This document shows, in pieces, positions 1 through 8,193 of a stretch of DNA of 64,000 nt (its first letter is position 1; every line of letters begins with the position of its first letter). Made by a program: the position numbers and the translations under genes. Origin of the DNA: RPRB01 sp035543115. Its GTDB lineage: Bacteria > Myxococcota > Myxococcia > Myxococcales > Myxococcaceae. The notes below the pieces were generated by a model. That model ran no database searches. It was not told the DNA's origin and saw only the letters and a program-made list of their open reading frames with translations. Where the stretch lies: the NCBI GenBank assembly GCA_035543115.1, contig DATKKF010000027.1, positions 1 to 64,000 on the forward strand, given 5' to 3'.

Positions 1-151
1 GCCTCCTCCATGGCCTGCTCCAGCGCCTCCATCGCCTCGTCCGCGCCCGGCGCGGCCGCCTCGAGCCCCTGCTCGAAGGTGGGGTCCGCCAGCTCCTCGA
101 CGATGTTCTCGGTCCCGGGCGGCGGCGGCGCCTCCTTGTCCACCAGGGTGC
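1..151. repeat. Direct repeat, copy A (in rluB)
   Basis: These bases match 390-540 at roughly 90% (about 16 differences in 151 by eye), in the same orientation and the same reading frame. The encoded segment starts TLVDKEAP and ends in an EALEQAMEEA helix. Copy A may continue beyond the window edge. It sits just after the S4 domain of the pseudouridine synthase. Confidence 0.9.
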
Positions 152-308
152 CGTCCACCGTGACCAGGTCGGTCGGCTCCACCTTGGTGCCGAGCTCGGT
201 GACGCGCTGGTTGTTGACGCTCACCCGACCGGCGGTGATCAGCCCCTCGGCGTGCCGCCGCGAGGCCACCCCCGCCCGGGCGAGGAACTTCTGCAGCCGT
301 TCGCTCAC
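1..308 (-). CDS. rluB: RluB/RsuA-type 23S rRNA pseudouridine synthase, N-terminal part (runs off window)
   Basis: The visible 102 codons begin at GTG 308, overlapping the scpB stop as GTGA. The first about 55 residues are a clear S4 RNA-binding domain, starting SERLQKFLARAGVASRR and continuing through a GRVSVNNQRV strand turn; this is the normal N-terminus of RsuA/RluB-family enzymes, which isomerise a uridine in ribosomal RNA. In this family the catalytic domain usually follows at once. Here a Glu/Ala-rich segment beginning LVDKEAPPPPG intervenes, and it is nearly identical to the C-terminal tail of the neighbouring ScpB. The catalytic Asp lies outside the window, so activity cannot be judged. 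Position after scpA-scpB is a common arrangement for rluB. Confidence 0.85.
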   Translation of the reverse strand, partial: MSERLQKFLARAGVASRRHAEGLITAGRVSVNNQRVTELGTKVEPTDLVTVDGTLVDKEAPPPPGTENIVEELADPTFEQGLEAAAPGADEAMEALEQAMEE

Positions 309-1261
309 CGGTCGGTCTCCTCGGACGGAGGACATGGTGCGGGCGACTCGGTGCCGAGCGACGCGGCGGCCGCCCTGGAGCGCGCCTCGGCCTCCTCCAT
401 CGCCTGCTCCAGCGCCGCCATCGCCTCCTCCGCGCCCGGGGAGGCCGCCTCGAGGCCCTGCTCGAAGGTCGGGTCGGCAAGCTCCTCGACCAGGTTCTCG
501 GGCCCGGGGGGCGCCGGCGCCTCCTTGTCGACCAGGGTGCGGTGCTCCTCGGAGAGTTCGTGGAACTCGCGGAGCGTGGGCAGTGCCGAGAGGTCCTTCA
601 GGGCGAAGAACTCGAGGAACTCGCGCGTCGTTCCGTAGAGGATGGGCCGGCCGACCTCGTCCTTCTTCCCGAGGATCTTGATCAGCCGCCGCTCGAGGAG
701 GGCCTTGACCACCGCGCCCGAATCTACGCCACGCACGTCCTCGATCTCCGGCCGGGTCACCGGCTGACGGTAGGCGATGATCGCCAGCGTCTCCAGCGCG
801 GCCCGCGTGAGCCGGTGCGGCTTCACTCGGAGGAAGCGCCGGACGAACTCGCCACTGTCCGGGTCGGTGCGGAGCTGCCAGCCACCCGCCACCTCGGTGA
901 GCACGGTGCCGCTCACCCCTTCGCGGTGGAGGTCACCGAGCTGTTCCAGCGCCACCTGCAGCCGCGGGCGATCGATGCCGGTCGCCTCGTGCAGCTGGTC
1001 CATGGTCACCGGCTTGTCGGTGACGAAGAGGAGCGACTCGACCACGGTTCGCACCCGCTCCGCCGACAGCCGCCGGCTCCGCTGGACCAGCCGGTCGAAC
1101 GGCTCGAACTCCACCGGCTGCTCGTCGATCTCCGCGGGCTCGACGTCGTCCAGCTCGGCATCCGCCGCCGGCTGGGCCACCGACTGGACCTCGGCCTCGC
1201 TGAACGGCACCGCCGAGCCAGGGTGCTGGCCGCCCTCGCCCGGCTTCTCAGGAGTACTCAC
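305..1261 (-). CDS. scpB: Segregation and condensation protein B
   Basis: ScpB is the winged-helix kleisin partner that, with ScpA and SMC, forms bacterial condensin. Residues about 65-240 carry the two winged-helix domains, with family signatures SLLFVTDKPVT, LETLAIIAYRQPVTRPEIE and GRPILYGTT. The product of about 318 residues is longer than usual because of an acidic/Ala-rich C-terminal tail of about 75 residues that is duplicated in rluB. GTG 1261 is preferred because it overlaps the scpA end (stop at 1248-1250); an upstream ATG at 1297 would extend further into scpA. Its own stop overlaps the rluB GTG. Translational coupling of scpA-scpB-rluB is likely. Confidence 0.93.
   Translation of the reverse strand: MSTPEKPGEGGQHPGSAVPFSEAEVQSVAQPAADAELDDVEPAEIDEQPVEFEPFDRLVQRSRRLSAERVRTVVESLLFVTDKPVTMDQLHEATGIDRPRLQVALEQLGDLHREGVSGTVLTEVAGGWQLRTDPDSGEFVRRFLRVKPHRLTRAALETLAIIAYRQPVTRPEIEDVRGVDSGAVVKALLERRLIKILGKKDEVGRPILYGTTREFLEFFALKDLSALPTLREFHELSEEHRTLVDKEAPAPPGPENLVEELADPTFEQGLEAASPGAEEAMAALEQAMEEAEARSRAAAASLGTESPAPCPPSEETDR
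390..540. repeat. Direct repeat, copy B (in scpB C-terminus)
   Basis: Partner of the copy at 1-151. It encodes the acidic C-terminal extension of ScpB, from TLVDKEAP to AALEQAMEEA. The match stops abruptly on the scpB core side, where the two proteins are unrelated, so it looks like a segmental duplication within the operon rather than shared ancestry of the two genes. Confidence 0.9.
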
Positions 1262-2084
1262 GCTCGTCGACCTCCGGGGTCCCGCCCTCGAGTGCACCGG
1301 CCTCGGCCGACACCCAGATGTCCTTCGACCCCTCGTCCTGGTTCACCCGGAGCAGCCGCAGCTTCACCATCTCGAGGAGCGCGAGGAAGGTGACCACCAC
1401 CGCGCCACGGGTCCTTTGACCCTCGAACAGCTGGAAGAACGAGACGCGCTCCCCGGGGTGGAGCCGTGCGCCGATGCCCTGCATTGCCGCGGAGAGGGTG
1501 AGCTGATCGCGCACCACCTCGTGGCCCACCCGCGGCTCGAGCGCCTTGAGCACCCGGTCCAGCGCCTCGATCAGCCGGTAGACGCTCACCTCGGCCAGGG
1601 CTGCCGACTCGACCCGGGCCGCGGCCGCCGGGGTGATGCGCCGGGCGAAGACGTCGCGATCGAGCAGCGCGTTCTCGGCCAGCTGGCGTGCCACGTCCTT
1701 GTACTTCTGGTACTCGAGCAGCCGGCGGACCAGCTCGGCCCGAGGATCGCCCGGCTCCTCCGCGTCCTCCCCGGCCTCGGTCGGCGACTCGGTGCGCGGG
1801 AGCAGGAGCCGGCTCTTGATGTGCGCCAGCGTCGCCGCCATCACCAGGAACTCCCCGGCGACGTCCAGGTCCAGCGCCACCATCTCGGCCAGGGACCGGT
1901 TGTACTTCTCGGCGATGAGCGCGATGGGGATGTCGAAGACGTCGAGCTTGTGCTCGCGGATGAGGTGCAGCAGCAGATCGAGCGGGCCCTCGAAGCTGGG
2001 CAGCTTGACTTGCAGGCCGGGGTGGAGCCCGGCGGCGCCCGCCTGCGCGACGTCCTCCGCCGGGGTCTTTGAATGGGTGGGCAC
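1248..2084 (-). CDS. scpA: Segregation and condensation protein A
   Basis: ScpA is the kleisin that bridges the SMC heads. The start region contains the signature LPSFEGPLDLLLHLIREHKL, followed by DIPIALIAEKY and the AGEFLVMAATLAHIKSRLLL helix. A Glu/Asp-rich linker of about 20 residues follows, then the C-terminal winged helix that contacts SMC. At 278 residues it is normal for the family. It begins 36 bp after trpS ends and overlaps scpB, which fits one xerD-trpS-scpA-scpB-rluB transcription unit. Confidence 0.95.
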   Translation of the reverse strand: MPTHSKTPAEDVAQAGAAGLHPGLQVKLPSFEGPLDLLLHLIREHKLDVFDIPIALIAEKYNRSLAEMVALDLDVAGEFLVMAATLAHIKSRLLLPRTESPTEAGEDAEEPGDPRAELVRRLLEYQKYKDVARQLAENALLDRDVFARRITPAAAARVESAALAEVSVYRLIEALDRVLKALEPRVGHEVVRDQLTLSAAMQGIGARLHPGERVSFFQLFEGQRTRGAVVVTFLALLEMVKLRLLRVNQDEGSKDIWVSAEAGALEGGTPEVDEREYS

Positions 2085-2120
2085 CGTGCGCGAGGCCCTA
2101 CCAGCCCCATCCGCGGAGGG

Positions 2121-3131
2121 TCAACGCTCGATCCCCACCGCCTGCCGGACCCGGCCGATGACCGGAGCGGCGACCGCCCGGGCCCGCTCCGCCCCGGCAC
2201 GGAGGATGGCGTCCACTGCCCCCGGATCCTTCTCCAGCGCCTGGTAACGGGCCCGCGGCGCGTCGAACGTGGCGTGGTAGGCGGCGAGGAGCGTCTTCTT
2301 GAAGTCGCCGTACCCCTTGCCACCCTCGCGCCAGGACCGGTCCACCGCCGCGAACTCGCTCTCCGGCAGCATGACTTTCAGGAGCTGGTACAGCGGGGTG
2401 TCCACCGGCTTGGGGGCCTCGACCGGAGTGCTGTCGGTCTTGATGCCCATGATCCGCTTCTTCACCTCGCCCTCCTCGCCGAAGAGGTCGATGGTGTTGT
2501 TGTAGGACTTGGACATCTTCTGCCCGTCGGTGCCCGGGACCACGGCGGTCGCCTCCTGCACCAGCGCCTCGGGGAGCTTGAGGACGCCGGGCTTGCCGGT
2601 CCTTGCTCCCGTCGGGTCCGCCGGGTCGTAGCCCGGGACGTAGGTGAGGTTGAACTTGGTGGCCCAGTCGCGGGCGAACTCGAGGTGCTGCACCTGGTCT
2701 CTCCCCACCGGGACCAGGTCGGAGCCGTAGACGAGGATGTCGGCCGCCATCAGCACCGGGTAGGCAAAGAGCCCGAAATCCGCCGAGATGCCGCGGGCGA
2801 GCTTGTCCTTGTAGCTGTGGGCGCGGTCGAGGTTGGACAGCGGCACGACCGTCCCGAGAATCCAGTACAGCTCGGTGATCTCCGGGACGTCGCTCTGCCG
2901 GAAGAGGATGGCCTTCGCGGGATCGAGCCCGAGCGCGAGGAAGGCCATTGCCGTCTCGCGGGTCAGGGCGGCGGCGGCGGCCGGGTCGCGCACCGTCGTC
3001 AGGGCGTGGAGATTGGCGATGAAGTAGAGGGCCTCGCCCCGGTTCTGCAGGGCCACGAACTGACGGAGCGCGCCGTAGTAGTTGCCGATGTGCTGCTTCC
3101 CCGAGGACTGGATGCCGGACAGGATGCGCAT
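2121..3131 (-). CDS. trpS: Tryptophanyl-tRNA synthetase
   Basis: Class I aminoacyl-tRNA synthetase charging tRNA-Trp. The HIGH-type motif appears as GKQHIGNYYGAL at residues about 12-23, and the KMSKS loop as DGQKMSKSYNN near residue 195. Length (336 residues) matches bacterial TrpS. The Trp-pocket stretch DRAHSYKDK and the DQVQHLE segment are also typical. The ATG at 3131 directly precedes RILSGIQSSG, the normal N-terminus. It sits 18 bp downstream of the Xer recombinase stop and is probably co-transcribed with it. Confidence 0.96.
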   Translation of the reverse strand: MRILSGIQSSGKQHIGNYYGALRQFVALQNRGEALYFIANLHALTTVRDPAAAAALTRETAMAFLALGLDPAKAILFRQSDVPEITELYWILGTVVPLSNLDRAHSYKDKLARGISADFGLFAYPVLMAADILVYGSDLVPVGRDQVQHLEFARDWATKFNLTYVPGYDPADPTGARTGKPGVLKLPEALVQEATAVVPGTDGQKMSKSYNNTIDLFGEEGEVKKRIMGIKTDSTPVEAPKPVDTPLYQLLKVMLPESEFAAVDRSWREGGKGYGDFKKTLLAAYHATFDAPRARYQALEKDPGAVDAILRAGAERARAVAAPVIGRVRQAVGIER

Positions 3132-3149
3132 GGTGCGGAGCGGCGCACC

Positions 3150-4064
3150 TTAACCGCTCCGGCTGCGCGGGTGGGCGGCGTCGTAGACCGCCCGCAGCCG
3201 GCGTCCGTCCACGTGGGTGTAGATCTGGGTGGTGGCCAGGTCGGCGTGGCCGAGCATCGCCTGCACCACCCGGAGGTCCGCCCCACGCTCGACGAGGTGG
3301 GTGGCGAACGAGTGGCGGAGCTTGTGGGGGCTCAGCGGCTTCCGGATGCCAGCGGCGAGCGCATGCCGGCGGAGCAGCTTCCACACTCCCTGGCGGGTCA
3401 GCGCAGTCCCTCGTGGGCCGACGAAGAGGGCCCGCGAGGCGCGCCCGCGGAGAAGCTGGGGACGCCCCCGGCCGAGCCAGGCGCGGACCTCGGCGACGGC
3501 GCGCCGCCCGAGCGGGACCAGCCGCTCCTTGTCACCCTTGCCGCGGGCGATGAGGTATCCGGCGTCGAGCTGGACCGAGTTGACCGTCAGGCCCACCAGC
3601 TCGCTGACCCGGAGCCCGGTGGCGTAGAGCACGTGCAGCATCGCTCGGTCGCGCAGCCCGGCGGCCGTGGTGTCCCTGGGCGCGTCGAGGAGCGCCTCCA
3701 CCTCGTCGAGCGTGAGGAAGACCGGCAGCCGGCGGGACTGCCGGGGCGTCTCCACCTGCTCGGTGGGGTCGTCCGGCGCGTGGCGCTCGGCCACCAGGAA
3801 CCGATGGAACATGCGGATGGCCGCCAGGTGGCGGGCCTGGCTCCGCGGGGAGAGCCGGCGGCCGAGCGTGGCCAGGTGCCCTCGCACGTGCTCCTGCCTG
3901 ACCGCGCCGGGCGCCCGAACACGCGATGCCCGGAGCGATTCCAGATACCCGACCAGGTCCCTGGCGTACGCCTCCACCGTCCTCGGGGACAGCCCGCGCT
4001 CTGCCCTCAAGTAGGCGACGAACACGTCGAGGTACGGCTCCAGCGGGCTCGGCGATGCGGGCAT
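3150..4064 (-). CDS. xerD: Tyrosine recombinase of the XerC/XerD family
   Basis: Site-specific recombinase that with a partner resolves chromosome dimers at dif. An N-terminal SAM-like core-binding domain (residues about 8-95, starting YLDVFVAYLRAERGLSP) precedes the catalytic domain. The expected catalytic residues are visible: Arg in ATGLRVSELV, Lys in RGKGDKERLVP, His-x-x-Arg in HKLRHSFATH, His in LGHADL and the nucleophile Tyr in TTQIYTHV. Length of 304 is typical. The sequence does not by itself decide XerC versus XerD; the linkage to scpAB is the reason for the symbol. No integrase-type context (phage or att sites) is seen. Confidence 0.88.
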   Translation of the reverse strand: MPASPSPLEPYLDVFVAYLRAERGLSPRTVEAYARDLVGYLESLRASRVRAPGAVRQEHVRGHLATLGRRLSPRSQARHLAAIRMFHRFLVAERHAPDDPTEQVETPRQSRRLPVFLTLDEVEALLDAPRDTTAAGLRDRAMLHVLYATGLRVSELVGLTVNSVQLDAGYLIARGKGDKERLVPLGRRAVAEVRAWLGRGRPQLLRGRASRALFVGPRGTALTRQGVWKLLRRHALAAGIRKPLSPHKLRHSFATHLVERGADLRVVQAMLGHADLATTQIYTHVDGRRLRAVYDAAHPRSRSG

Positions 4065-4109
4065 TCGGCGCCTCGCACGGTAGCCCTGTCTGGGCCGGGG
4101 AGAACTTTT

Positions 4110-4766
4110 CTACAGTCCAGCAACCACGCCCACGCCCTGACGCAGCACCTCGATGCTGTCCCCCATGAGCGAGAGGACGGTGCTGGGATCGCCAGGCAGC
4201 GGTCCGGCGTCGAGCACCTGGGCGAGCGCGTGGCCGTAGACGTCGCGCACCTCGCCAGCGTCGGACAGCGGCTCACCCTCGACCCGGACGGTGCGCCCGC
4301 GGCCCCCGTCGAGCCGCTCCTCCAACGCGGTGGCAGTGGTGGTCACCAGCGGCCGGCCCAGCCCCGTCACCAGAGCCCGGGCCACCGGCGCATCCGGGAT
4401 CCGGAGGCCGACCTCGCGCTTTCGGTGCAGGAGCAGCTCCGGGACGAGCCGGGTGGCGGGGAGCACGAAGGTGAACGGTCCGGGGGCGAGCTGCCGCAGG
4501 ACCCGATAGGCGAAGTTGCTCAGCTGGGCGTAGCGCGCGAGGTCCGAGAGGTCGGCCACCAGCAGGGCGAACGGCTTCTTCGGGTCCCGGTGCTTGAGCT
4601 GCGCCAGCCGCTCCACGGCGCGGCGCTGATGGGCATCGCAGCCGAGGGCGTACGTGGTGTCACTGGGGTAGCCGAGGAGCTCGCCGTCCTGGAGCGCCTG
4701 CACGGCATGCTCGACCGTCCTCGGCTGCGGATGCTGTCCGTCGACCGGAACGAGGGGCGCGGTCAC
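4110..4766 (-). CDS. YciO/Sua5/YrdC family protein
   Basis: Member of the YrdC-like family that includes TsaC/Sua5, which makes threonylcarbamoyl-AMP for tRNA t6A37. The nucleotide-binding region shows GYPSDTTYALGCDA and KHRDPKKPFALLV, then LAPGPFTFVLPAT and the IGLRIPD-like strand VGLRIPDAPV. The KKPFALLV and DLSDLARYAQ wording is closer to YciO than to TsaC, so the exact role is uncertain. It has 218 residues. It starts 12 bp downstream of the KGG-repeat gene stop and ends 45 bp before xerD begins. Confidence 0.82.
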   Translation of the reverse strand: MTAPLVPVDGQHPQPRTVEHAVQALQDGELLGYPSDTTYALGCDAHQRRAVERLAQLKHRDPKKPFALLVADLSDLARYAQLSNFAYRVLRQLAPGPFTFVLPATRLVPELLLHRKREVGLRIPDAPVARALVTGLGRPLVTTTATALEERLDGGRGRTVRVEGEPLSDAGEVRDVYGHALAQVLDAGPLPGDPSTVLSLMGDSIEVLRQGVGVVAGL

Positions 4767-4778
4767 GCCCCCCGAATA

Positions 4779-5174
4779 TCAACCCTTCGGGGGCTCGTGT
4801 CCGGTGTTCCCGGCCAGTGCAGCCGCCTCGCGAGCCGCCCGCTTTCCCTCTTCGATGAGCTTCTTGACCTTCTGCCCACCCTTGCGGCCGATCTCCTCGT
4901 AGAAGTTGGGCCCCCGGGTGGCCTTCACCCGGTCGCCGCCCTTCTTGCCGATCTCCTCGTAGAACTTGGCGCCGCGCTCGGCCTTCACCGTCTCGCCGCC
5001 CTTGCGACCGATCTCCTCGTAGAACGCGCGCCCGCGCTCCGCCTTGACGGTCGCCCCGCCCTTTCTGCCGATCGTCTCGTAGAACTCCCGGCCGCGCTCG
5101 TTCCGGACCGTCTCGCCGCCCTTCCTGCCGGCCTCCGCCACGGTCATGCTTCCCTTGTTGTCCTTGTCCGTCAT
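4779..5174 (-). CDS. KGG-repeat small hydrophilic stress protein (GsiB/LEA group 1-like)
   Basis: A 131-residue, very hydrophilic protein made of 20-residue repeats of the form GRKGGETVKAERGRxFYEEI, resembling Bacillus GsiB and plant group 1 LEA (Em) proteins, which are linked to general, osmotic or desiccation stress. Four full units and one partial unit span residues 16-105; a charged Lys/Ala tail follows. The reading frame stays open up to 5414, but ATG 5174 (MTDKDNKG) is chosen because the repeat protein begins there and AGGAAAG lies just upstream. The preceding 309 bp probably hold its promoter. Family membership is strong; the exact stress is inferred. Confidence 0.85.
   Translation of the reverse strand: MTDKDNKGSMTVAEAGRKGGETVRNERGREFYETIGRKGGATVKAERGRAFYEEIGRKGGETVKAERGAKFYEEIGKKGGDRVKATRGPNFYEEIGRKGGQKVKKLIEEGKRAAREAAALAGNTGHEPPKG
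4860..5129. repeat. Tandem 60-bp in-frame repeats of the KGG protein
   Basis: Four complete 60-bp units and about half of a fifth encode the 20-residue KGG motif. Units two and three are most alike; unit four is diverged (GKKGGDRVKATRG) and the last is cut after GRKGGQKVKK. The pattern indicates growth by unequal exchange or slippage. Confidence 0.85.
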
Positions 5175-5483
5175 TTGCTTTCCTGTCTCCCTTCGCGGCC
5201 ACGCCGACCAGCCCTCGCTCCGCTCCTTAGGACGCAAGGTGCAACAGCGCACGGGAAACGCAAGCAAGACCCGTGCACAGCCAGGGATTCGACCGAAAGC
5301 TGTCGCTTCCCTGTGGCCGGCGCCAGTGAAAGTTCCCGACTTTTCGGCAACTTGACCGATGCACCGGTCCCAGGGTCCGAAGCTCCTGGCCTGTCTCATC
5401 TTAACCCGCCGCACGCCGGATTCATTCCGCCCCGAGGGAGCGCACGGCCCAGGGCGGGTGGCACGGAGGGATCGGTCGCCTGG
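5175..5483. other. Intergenic region upstream of the KGG gene and downstream of glnD
   Basis: About 309 bp without a convincing gene, less GC-rich than its surroundings. It should carry the KGG-gene promoter and the glnD 3' end. I see a small palindrome CCGACTTTTCGG near 5336 but no clear -35/-10 or sigma-54 pair and no T-rich terminator. Confidence 0.5.
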
Positions 5484-8138
5484 CTACCCCTCAACCATGG
5501 GAGCAGGAACGGCAGCCGCGAGCTGCGCCCGGACGGTCTCGACCTCCGCCAGGTCGGTGAGCTTCTCGCCCCCGCGGGTCACGTAGAACGAGTCGATGGC
5601 CCGGTTGGCCTCGGTCGCGACCTTGGCCACGGCGATCTCCAGCCGTGCGCCCGCCAGCGCCGCCGCCAGGTCGTGCAGCAACCCGAGCCGGTCCTCGCCT
5701 CGCACATCCACCACGGTGAAGCGCTGCGAGGCGCGGTTGTCCACGCTCACCCGGGTGGCCACCGGCGGCATCGCCCGGTGGAGGAGCTTCCCCCCCCGCC
5801 GCCTCGCCAGCAGCGCCGGGACGTCGAGCTTTCCCCGCGCTGCGGCGACGAGGTCCGCCCTGGCCCGGCGCCAGCGGGTGCGCTCCACGGGCCGCCCTGC
5901 CCGTCCGCGCACCTCGAAGACGTCGAGGGCGTAGCCGTCCGCGGTGGAGACGATGCGCGCCGAGAGGATGTCCAGGCCGTGCGCAGCGAGGACTCCGCTC
6001 CAGGTGGCGAGGAGCCCCGGCGCATCCGGCGCGGCGACGTGCACCTCGGCGTGCCCCTCCAGCGTCCTCCGGAGCACCGCGGCGATGGGGAAGCGCCGGG
6101 CCCGCCGCAGGAGCACCGCGTGGCGGAGCGCGTCCGCGGGCGGGGTCGCGTCGAAGTACCGGTCGGGGAGCGAGGCGAGCAGCCGCGAGGCCTCGTCGGT
6201 CCCCAGCGCTCGGGTCCAGGCGTCGGCGAAGGCCTCGCGCGCCGACCGCTCCGGGCCCCCCTTCCCCGACAGCACCGCGTGGGCCTTCTGGTACAGCTCA
6301 TGGACCAGCCCCGCGCGCCAGGCATTCCACATCCCCGGCGCGACCGAGGACATGTCGGCCCAGGTGAGGAGGTACAGCGCGCCGAGCTTCTCCACGTCCC
6401 CGCACAGCTCGGCGAACCAGCGGATGAGCTCCGGGTCCGAGAGGTCCCGCCGCTGCGCGGTCTGGCTCATCGTCAGGTGGTGCAGGACGAGGAACTCGGC
6501 GACCTCCCGCTGCCGCGGGGTGAGCCCGAGCCGCTCGCCGAGCGTGGCCATCAGCTCGCGCCCGCGGATGGAGTGATCGCCGCCCAGCCCCTTCCCGGCG
6601 TCGTGGAGCAGCATGCCGAGGTAGAGCGGCAGCGGATCCTCGAGGTCGGCGAGCATCCGCCCGAGCTCCGGCTCGACGTCCACCAGGTCCCCGGCACGCA
6701 GCGCGTACAGCCGCCGGAGGGCCCGGAGGGTGTGAACGTCCACCGTGTACACGTGGTACAGGTCGTTCTGGTGGTGCGCGGTGATGCGCCCGAACTCGGG
6801 CACCAGCGCCCCGAGCACGCCGAGCGCGTGCATCTCGTCCAGCACCGCCCCCCGCTCCGCCGGGGAAAGGAACAGCGCCTTGAGCGCCTCCACCACCTCG
6901 GGGTCGCCGCGGGCGGCCCCCAGTGCCGGCAGCGCCTCGGCGATGCGCTCCCGTGCCCAGCTGTAGATGGGGACGCCGAACTCGCCCGCGTGCTGGAACA
7001 GCCGCACCACCTCGGCGGGCGCGCGCTGGAACAGCGTGCCGTCGTCCACGGTGAGCCGGCCGCGGAACACCTTGAAGTGCCCCACCTTGCGCTCGGAGCG
7101 AAAGATGCGCCGGGGCGCGCGCTCCTCCTCGGCCCGGGCCAGAACCGCGTCGCTCACCCGGCGCAGGGTGCCGGCGGCGAGGTAGACGTGGCGCATGAAT
7201 CGCTCCACCGCCGCGCCCTCGGGCCCGGTGCGGTAGCCCAGCTCCTGCGAGAGGCTCGCCTGCAGCTCGAAGGTGAGCCGGTCCTCCTTGCGCCCGGTGG
7301 CGAGGTGCGCGGCATGGCGGACGCGCATCAGGAAGTCGCGGGCGGCGCGGGCCTCGGCCACGTCTTGCCGGGAGAGGACCCCGCGCTCGAGCAGCTGCCC
7401 CAGCGTCCGCACCTGGAAACGGACCTGGGCCACCCAGAGCGCGGCCTCGAGGTCCCGGAGCCCGCCCTGCCCCTGCTTCACGTTGGGTTCGAGGAGGAAG
7501 ACGGTATCCCCGAACTTCTCGCGCCGGGCGCGGAGCTCGGACGCCTTGGCCTGGACGAAGGCGTCCCCGTCGCGGGTGCGCTGGTCGGCGAGCAGGGAGC
7601 GCTCGGTCCGCCCCCAGAGCCTGCCATCTCCGGCGATGCGCCGGGCGTCGAGCAGCGCGGTGCGGAAGTCGGTGTCCTCCCGCGCCGCGCTGGCCGCTTC
7701 GCCCAGGGTCCGCACGCTCCAGCCCAGATGAACGCGGGCGTCCCAGAGTGCGGTGGAGAAGGCCCGGGCGAAGCTCGCCACCTCGCCCCGTCCGGTGTGG
7801 AGGAGGAGGAGGTCCCAGTCGGAGCCGGGGCTCATCTCGCGCCGTCCGGTCCCGCCGACCCCGACCAGCACCGCGCCCTCGAGCTTGTGGGCGGGCGCAA
7901 GCACGTCCCACAGAGCCCCGAGCGCGGCGTCGGATGCGGCGGTCACCAGCCGCGCGGTGGAGAGCCCGGCGCCCCCGCCCACGTGAAAGGCACGAATGCG
8001 GCTGAGCGACTCGGTCCGGTGCAGGCGCATCCGCACCCCGAGGCTCCCCTTCGCCGGGAAGGGCGGGATGGACGCGACCAGCGTCTGGGAGCAGACGCGG
8101 GCGGGCGTGGCGGGAAGCGCGTGAGGATCGACGGACAC
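5484..8138 (-). CDS. glnD: [Protein-PII] uridylyltransferase / uridylyl-removing enzyme
   Basis: GlnD senses glutamine and uridylylates or deuridylylates PII proteins to control nitrogen assimilation. Domains in order: nucleotidyltransferase with GVGGTGRREMSPGSDWDLL (residues about 93-112, both metal-binding Asp present), an HD hydrolase domain with LLHDAGKG near residue 510 and LHHLTMSQ, and two C-terminal ACT domains (about 690-760 and 805-875) with DAPGLL and EDRLGLLHDL. GTG 8138 gives about 884 residues, normal for GlnD; the frame stays open further upstream inside the amidase gene, and ATG 8030 is an alternative start that would shorten the N-terminus. It lies 55 bp downstream of the amidase gene. 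Confidence 0.93.
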   Translation of the reverse strand: MSVDPHALPATPARVCSQTLVASIPPFPAKGSLGVRMRLHRTESLSRIRAFHVGGGAGLSTARLVTAASDAALGALWDVLAPAHKLEGAVLVGVGGTGRREMSPGSDWDLLLLHTGRGEVASFARAFSTALWDARVHLGWSVRTLGEAASAAREDTDFRTALLDARRIAGDGRLWGRTERSLLADQRTRDGDAFVQAKASELRARREKFGDTVFLLEPNVKQGQGGLRDLEAALWVAQVRFQVRTLGQLLERGVLSRQDVAEARAARDFLMRVRHAAHLATGRKEDRLTFELQASLSQELGYRTGPEGAAVERFMRHVYLAAGTLRRVSDAVLARAEEERAPRRIFRSERKVGHFKVFRGRLTVDDGTLFQRAPAEVVRLFQHAGEFGVPIYSWARERIAEALPALGAARGDPEVVEALKALFLSPAERGAVLDEMHALGVLGALVPEFGRITAHHQNDLYHVYTVDVHTLRALRRLYALRAGDLVDVEPELGRMLADLEDPLPLYLGMLLHDAGKGLGGDHSIRGRELMATLGERLGLTPRQREVAEFLVLHHLTMSQTAQRRDLSDPELIRWFAELCGDVEKLGALYLLTWADMSSVAPGMWNAWRAGLVHELYQKAHAVLSGKGGPERSAREAFADAWTRALGTDEASRLLASLPDRYFDATPPADALRHAVLLRRARRFPIAAVLRRTLEGHAEVHVAAPDAPGLLATWSGVLAAHGLDILSARIVSTADGYALDVFEVRGRAGRPVERTRWRRARADLVAAARGKLDVPALLARRRGGKLLHRAMPPVATRVSVDNRASQRFTVVDVRGEDRLGLLHDLAAALAGARLEIAVAKVATEANRAIDSFYVTRGGEKLTDLAEVETVRAQLAAAVPAPMVEG

Positions 8139-8193
8139 GGCAGGACGGACTCGCGGCGAGGATAGCGCCCGGCGCGCGGTGTCGACATGGTGG

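Noticed and set aside
10..681. Ser/Ala/Pro-rich open frames on the plus strand at the window start
   Set aside because: Antisense to scpB and rluB; they merely reflect the duplicated segment.
305..1297. scpB start at ATG 1297
   Set aside because: Would extend further into scpA with MHSRAGPRR, an unlikely leader; GTG 1261 fits the local coupling better.
3150..4064. Phage or integron integrase
   Set aside because: No att-like repeats, tRNA or mobile genes nearby; housekeeping Xer context with scpAB and trpS.
5330..5350. CCGACTTTTCGG as a terminator of glnD or as an operator
   Set aside because: Stem of four bases only and no following T-run in either direction.
2073..8165. Open frame of about 2030 codons on the plus strand opposite xerD, trpS, scpA and glnD
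   Set aside because: It mirrors well-recognised genes on the other strand, has no domain, and such long antisense frames are usual at this GC content.
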